Shown here piece by piece: positions 5,132-6,496 of a DNA stretch of 6,496 nt (positions are counted from its first letter, which is position 1; each line of letters begins with the position of its first letter). A program made the translations under genes and the position numbers. A model generated the notes under the pieces. It was not told the DNA's origin. It searched no databases and saw nothing but the letters and a program-made list of their open reading frames with translations. Source of the DNA: DAORHV01 sp964434575 (GTDB taxonomy: Bacteria > Patescibacteriota > Gracilibacteria > Peribacterales > Peribacteraceae); the NCBI GenBank assembly GCA_964434575.1, contig CAYSWB010000040.1, forward strand, positions 1 through 6,496, written 5' to 3'.

Positions 5132-5719
5132 ATGATCAAATCCATCCGCGTCGCAGCCGCCCTTTCGCTGCTCTCCTGCCAATTCGCACTCGCGGCCGAG
5201 CCGCTTTCGACCGCGCCGGTCATCATTCCGGACGGCGTCATGACCCGCGCCCAGTTGGTGCAGATGGTCGTGGACACCCTTTACCCGGACGCGAAGGACG
5301 ACGCGTGCTTCAAGCAGCTCTCACCCTCGGATTACTGGCTCTTGTTCTCGGATGTATCCATCCGCGAGACGTACGCCCCCTCGCTGTGCTTCGCGATGAA
5401 AACCGGCCTGGTCCGCGGTTACCCCGACGGCACGTTCCGCCCCGACCGCCCGGTGAACTTCGCCGAGGCGTCCAAGATTCTCGCCCGCGCCTTCGATTTG
5501 TCGCCGGACATGTACGGCGTGGAGAGCGGCCCGTGGTACCGCCCGTATGTGCTGGAGCTCGAGCGCCACAAGGCCATTCCGGAAGGCATCCAGGGCTTCT
5601 CGCACCCCATGACCGGCGCGGATCTGTACGAGATCATCAACCGTCTTTCCATGGACGACACCGCCAAGGCGTCGCTGCCGTACCGCGTGCTGGAGGAGCG
5701 TGAGGCCAGGCGCCGCTAG
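5132..5719 (+). CDS. Secreted SLH-domain protein (195 aa)
   Basis: SLH domains usually bind cell-wall polymers and hold proteins on the surface. The start at 5132 gives a clean signal peptide (MIKSIR, then a hydrophobic stretch), with likely cleavage after ALA at 19-21. Cys16 in LLSC could instead make it a lipoprotein. An upstream in-frame TTG at 5069 would spoil the signal and is rejected. The SLH content is degenerate. A half-motif lies at about 36-50 (MTRAQLVQMVVDTL). A full repeat lies at about 68-121 (FSDV, AMKTGLVRGYPDGTFRP, AEASKILARAF). A weak third lies at about 133-173 (GPWYRPYVLELE, ending in EIINRLS). Cys59 and Cys86 flank the start of the central repeat and may form a disulfide. 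The tail is charged (EEREARRR). No terminator separates it from the next SLH gene. Confidence 0.85.
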   Translation: MIKSIRVAAALSLLSCQFALAAEPLSTAPVIIPDGVMTRAQLVQMVVDTLYPDAKDDACFKQLSPSDYWLLFSDVSIRETYAPSLCFAMKTGLVRGYPDGTFRPDRPVNFAEASKILARAFDLSPDMYGVESGPWYRPYVLELERHKAIPEGIQGFSHPMTGADLYEIINRLSMDDTAKASLPYRVLEEREARRR

Positions 5720-5723
5720 GTCA

Positions 5724-5751
5724 TTGACAAAATCGGCGATTTGTATAGAAT
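5724..5751 (+). promoter_or_regulatory. Sigma70-type promoter of the second SLH gene, TTGACA-N16-TAGAAT
   Basis: Perfect -35 TTGACA (5724-5729), a 16-base spacer and TAGAAT (5746-5751). It begins 4 bases after the preceding TAG and its -10 ends 9 bases before the ATG at 5761. The predicted start of transcription is about 3 bases before the ATG, giving a near-leaderless mRNA. Confidence 0.8.
5730..5742. promoter_or_regulatory. Palindrome in the promoter spacer, candidate operator
   Basis: AAATCG, G, CGATTT is a perfect 13-base palindrome with 6-base arms lying exactly between the -35 and -10 elements. A dimeric repressor bound there would block RNA polymerase. The other TTGACA-N16-TAGAAT promoter (1454-1481) has no palindrome in its spacer. 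The regulator is not identifiable here. Confidence 0.4.
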
Positions 5752-5760
5752 ACTTTACCT

Positions 5761-6496
5761 ATGCAGAATCGTCGTCTGCTTGCCCTCGCCGTGGCCGTCT
5801 TGCTGCTGTCGCAGCAAGCGCCGGCTTATGCCGCATTTACGGATCTGGACGGTTCGCCGTACGAGTCCGCCATCATGGCTCTGGCGGGCGAGGGGATCAT
5901 TTCGGGCTATCCCGACGGCACCACGCGTCCCTACGGCAGGCTCAACCGCGCCGAGGCGCTGAAGGTGGCGGTTTCCGCGCGCAAGGAGTTCGGCCAGGAG
6001 CTGGCCGACACCAAGGCCAACATGCCGACCATCGCGCTCTTTTCCGACGTGGACCAGGCGGCGTGGTACGCGCCGTACTTGGAAGTCGCTTTCAGCAACC
6101 AGGTCATCACCGGGTATCCGGACAACCTGTTCCGCCCCTATTCGAACCTGCGCGTGGAGGAGGCGATCGCCATCATCATGCGCGCCCACGACGTGAAGGG
6201 TTCGGATGTGTACCAGACGTCGCCGTCCATCGATAACCGTCCCGGCCAGTGGTTCACGCCCTACGTCAACGCCGCCATCGAACGCGATCTCATCGGCCCG
6301 TCGGATACCCTGAGGCTCGGCACGGCCATCACCCGCGGCCAGTACTTTTCCATGGTCCACCGCATGCGCATGCCGGCACCAGTGGTCCTGTCGGTGAACG
6401 CATCTTCGCAGGCTTCGCAGACCGCTTATCAGCCTTCGTCCCAGCAGCAGCTCATCGCCCAGCAGCAGTACCAGCAGCCGGTCCAACCCGCCTCGC
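5761..6496 (+). CDS. Secreted triple-SLH protein with Gln-rich tail, 3' end missing
   Basis: The gene is open to the right window edge (245 residues visible). A classical signal peptide (MQNRR, hydrophobic 6-16, cleavage after AYA at 22-24) sends it out of the cytoplasm. Three SLH repeats follow. The first is about 26-71 (FTDLDGSPYESAIMALAGEG with GYPDGTTRP). The second is about 94-142 (FSDVDQAAWYAPYLEVA with GYPDNLFRP). The third, more diverged, is about 154-202 (GQWFTPYVNAAIERDLIG, TRGQYFSMVHRM). After residue ~205 the chain becomes low-complexity and Gln-rich (12 Gln in residues 214-245), probably an extended linker to a part outside the window. Three SLH units are the usual number for wall-polymer anchoring. 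The ATG at 5761 is chosen from the signal peptide and the promoter ending 9 bases upstream. It is probably a cell-surface or S-layer-associated protein. Confidence 0.92.
   Translation, partial: MQNRRLLALAVAVLLLSQQAPAYAAFTDLDGSPYESAIMALAGEGIISGYPDGTTRPYGRLNRAEALKVAVSARKEFGQELADTKANMPTIALFSDVDQAAWYAPYLEVAFSNQVITGYPDNLFRPYSNLRVEEAIAIIMRAHDVKGSDVYQTSPSIDNRPGQWFTPYVNAAIERDLIGPSDTLRLGTAITRGQYFSMVHRMRMPAPVVLSVNASSQASQTAYQPSSQQQLIAQQQYQQPVQPAS

Noticed and set aside
3847..5703. 618-codon open frame on the plus strand opposite ychF
   Set aside because: It lies almost wholly antisense to the unmistakable ychF and then runs out of frame through the first SLH gene. Its composition (His, Gly, Arg and Leu-rich) is typical of shadow frames in GC-rich DNA.
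5755..6486. 243-codon minus-strand frame opposite the triple-SLH gene
   Set aside because: The plus strand has a signal peptide, three SLH motifs and a promoter; the minus frame is its shadow.
1..6496. Recoded UGA (Gracilibacteria-type code), CRISPR, tRNA or mobile elements
   Set aside because: UGA is a normal stop for nrdJ and two other genes. I saw no repeat-spacer arrays, cloverleaf sequences, transposase motifs or terminal inverted repeats with target duplications.

Overview
This is a GC-rich, gene-dense bacterial window with six complete protein genes, two genes cut by the window edges, and well-formed transcription signals between them. Stops of all three kinds are used (TGA ends nrdJ and two other genes), so the standard bacterial code applies. 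The gene set is a B12-dependent ribonucleotide reductase, YchF, an RNHCP zinc-ribbon protein, two secreted S-layer-homology (SLH) proteins and several small unknowns. Together with near-leaderless starts that lack Shine-Dalgarno sequences, this suggests a Candidate Phyla Radiation/Patescibacteria genome, perhaps of the Peregrinibacteria/Peribacteria type. That assignment is an inference from style and gene content, not proven by the window.

Left block, plus strand (1-2258). The 3' part of nrdJ ends at a UUCG-loop terminator. It is followed by a compact single-gene unit: a consensus promoter, a 69-aa unknown protein and a second terminator. The next gene, a 162-aa charged unknown, appears to start from a promoter embedded in that second terminator, with its ATG almost at the predicted +1.

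Middle block, minus strand (4980 down to 2261). ychF is followed by a 164-aa unknown and an RNHCP-family zinc-ribbon gene joined by an ATGA overlap, probably one operon. After a 259-base AT-richer intergenic stretch comes a membrane-anchored or secreted 168-aa protein with eight cysteines outside its N-terminal segment. It converges with the 162-aa gene, with only 2 bases between the stop codons.

Right block, plus strand (5132-6496). Two tandem genes diverge from ychF and encode secreted SLH proteins. The second has its own promoter (same -35, spacer length and -10 as the 69-aa gene) with a 13-base palindrome in the spacer. It runs off the window in a Gln-rich tail.

The genes fall into nucleotide metabolism (nrdJ), translation or stress-related housekeeping (ychF and perhaps its zinc-ribbon neighbours) and cell envelope (the SLH pair and the Cys-rich protein). 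I see no CRISPR array, transposase, tRNA, rRNA or phage gene. The most interesting material is the transcription/translation architecture: promoter-terminator fusion, near-leaderless starts, a possible coupled leader mini-ORF and a spacer palindrome, plus the unrecognised small proteins.
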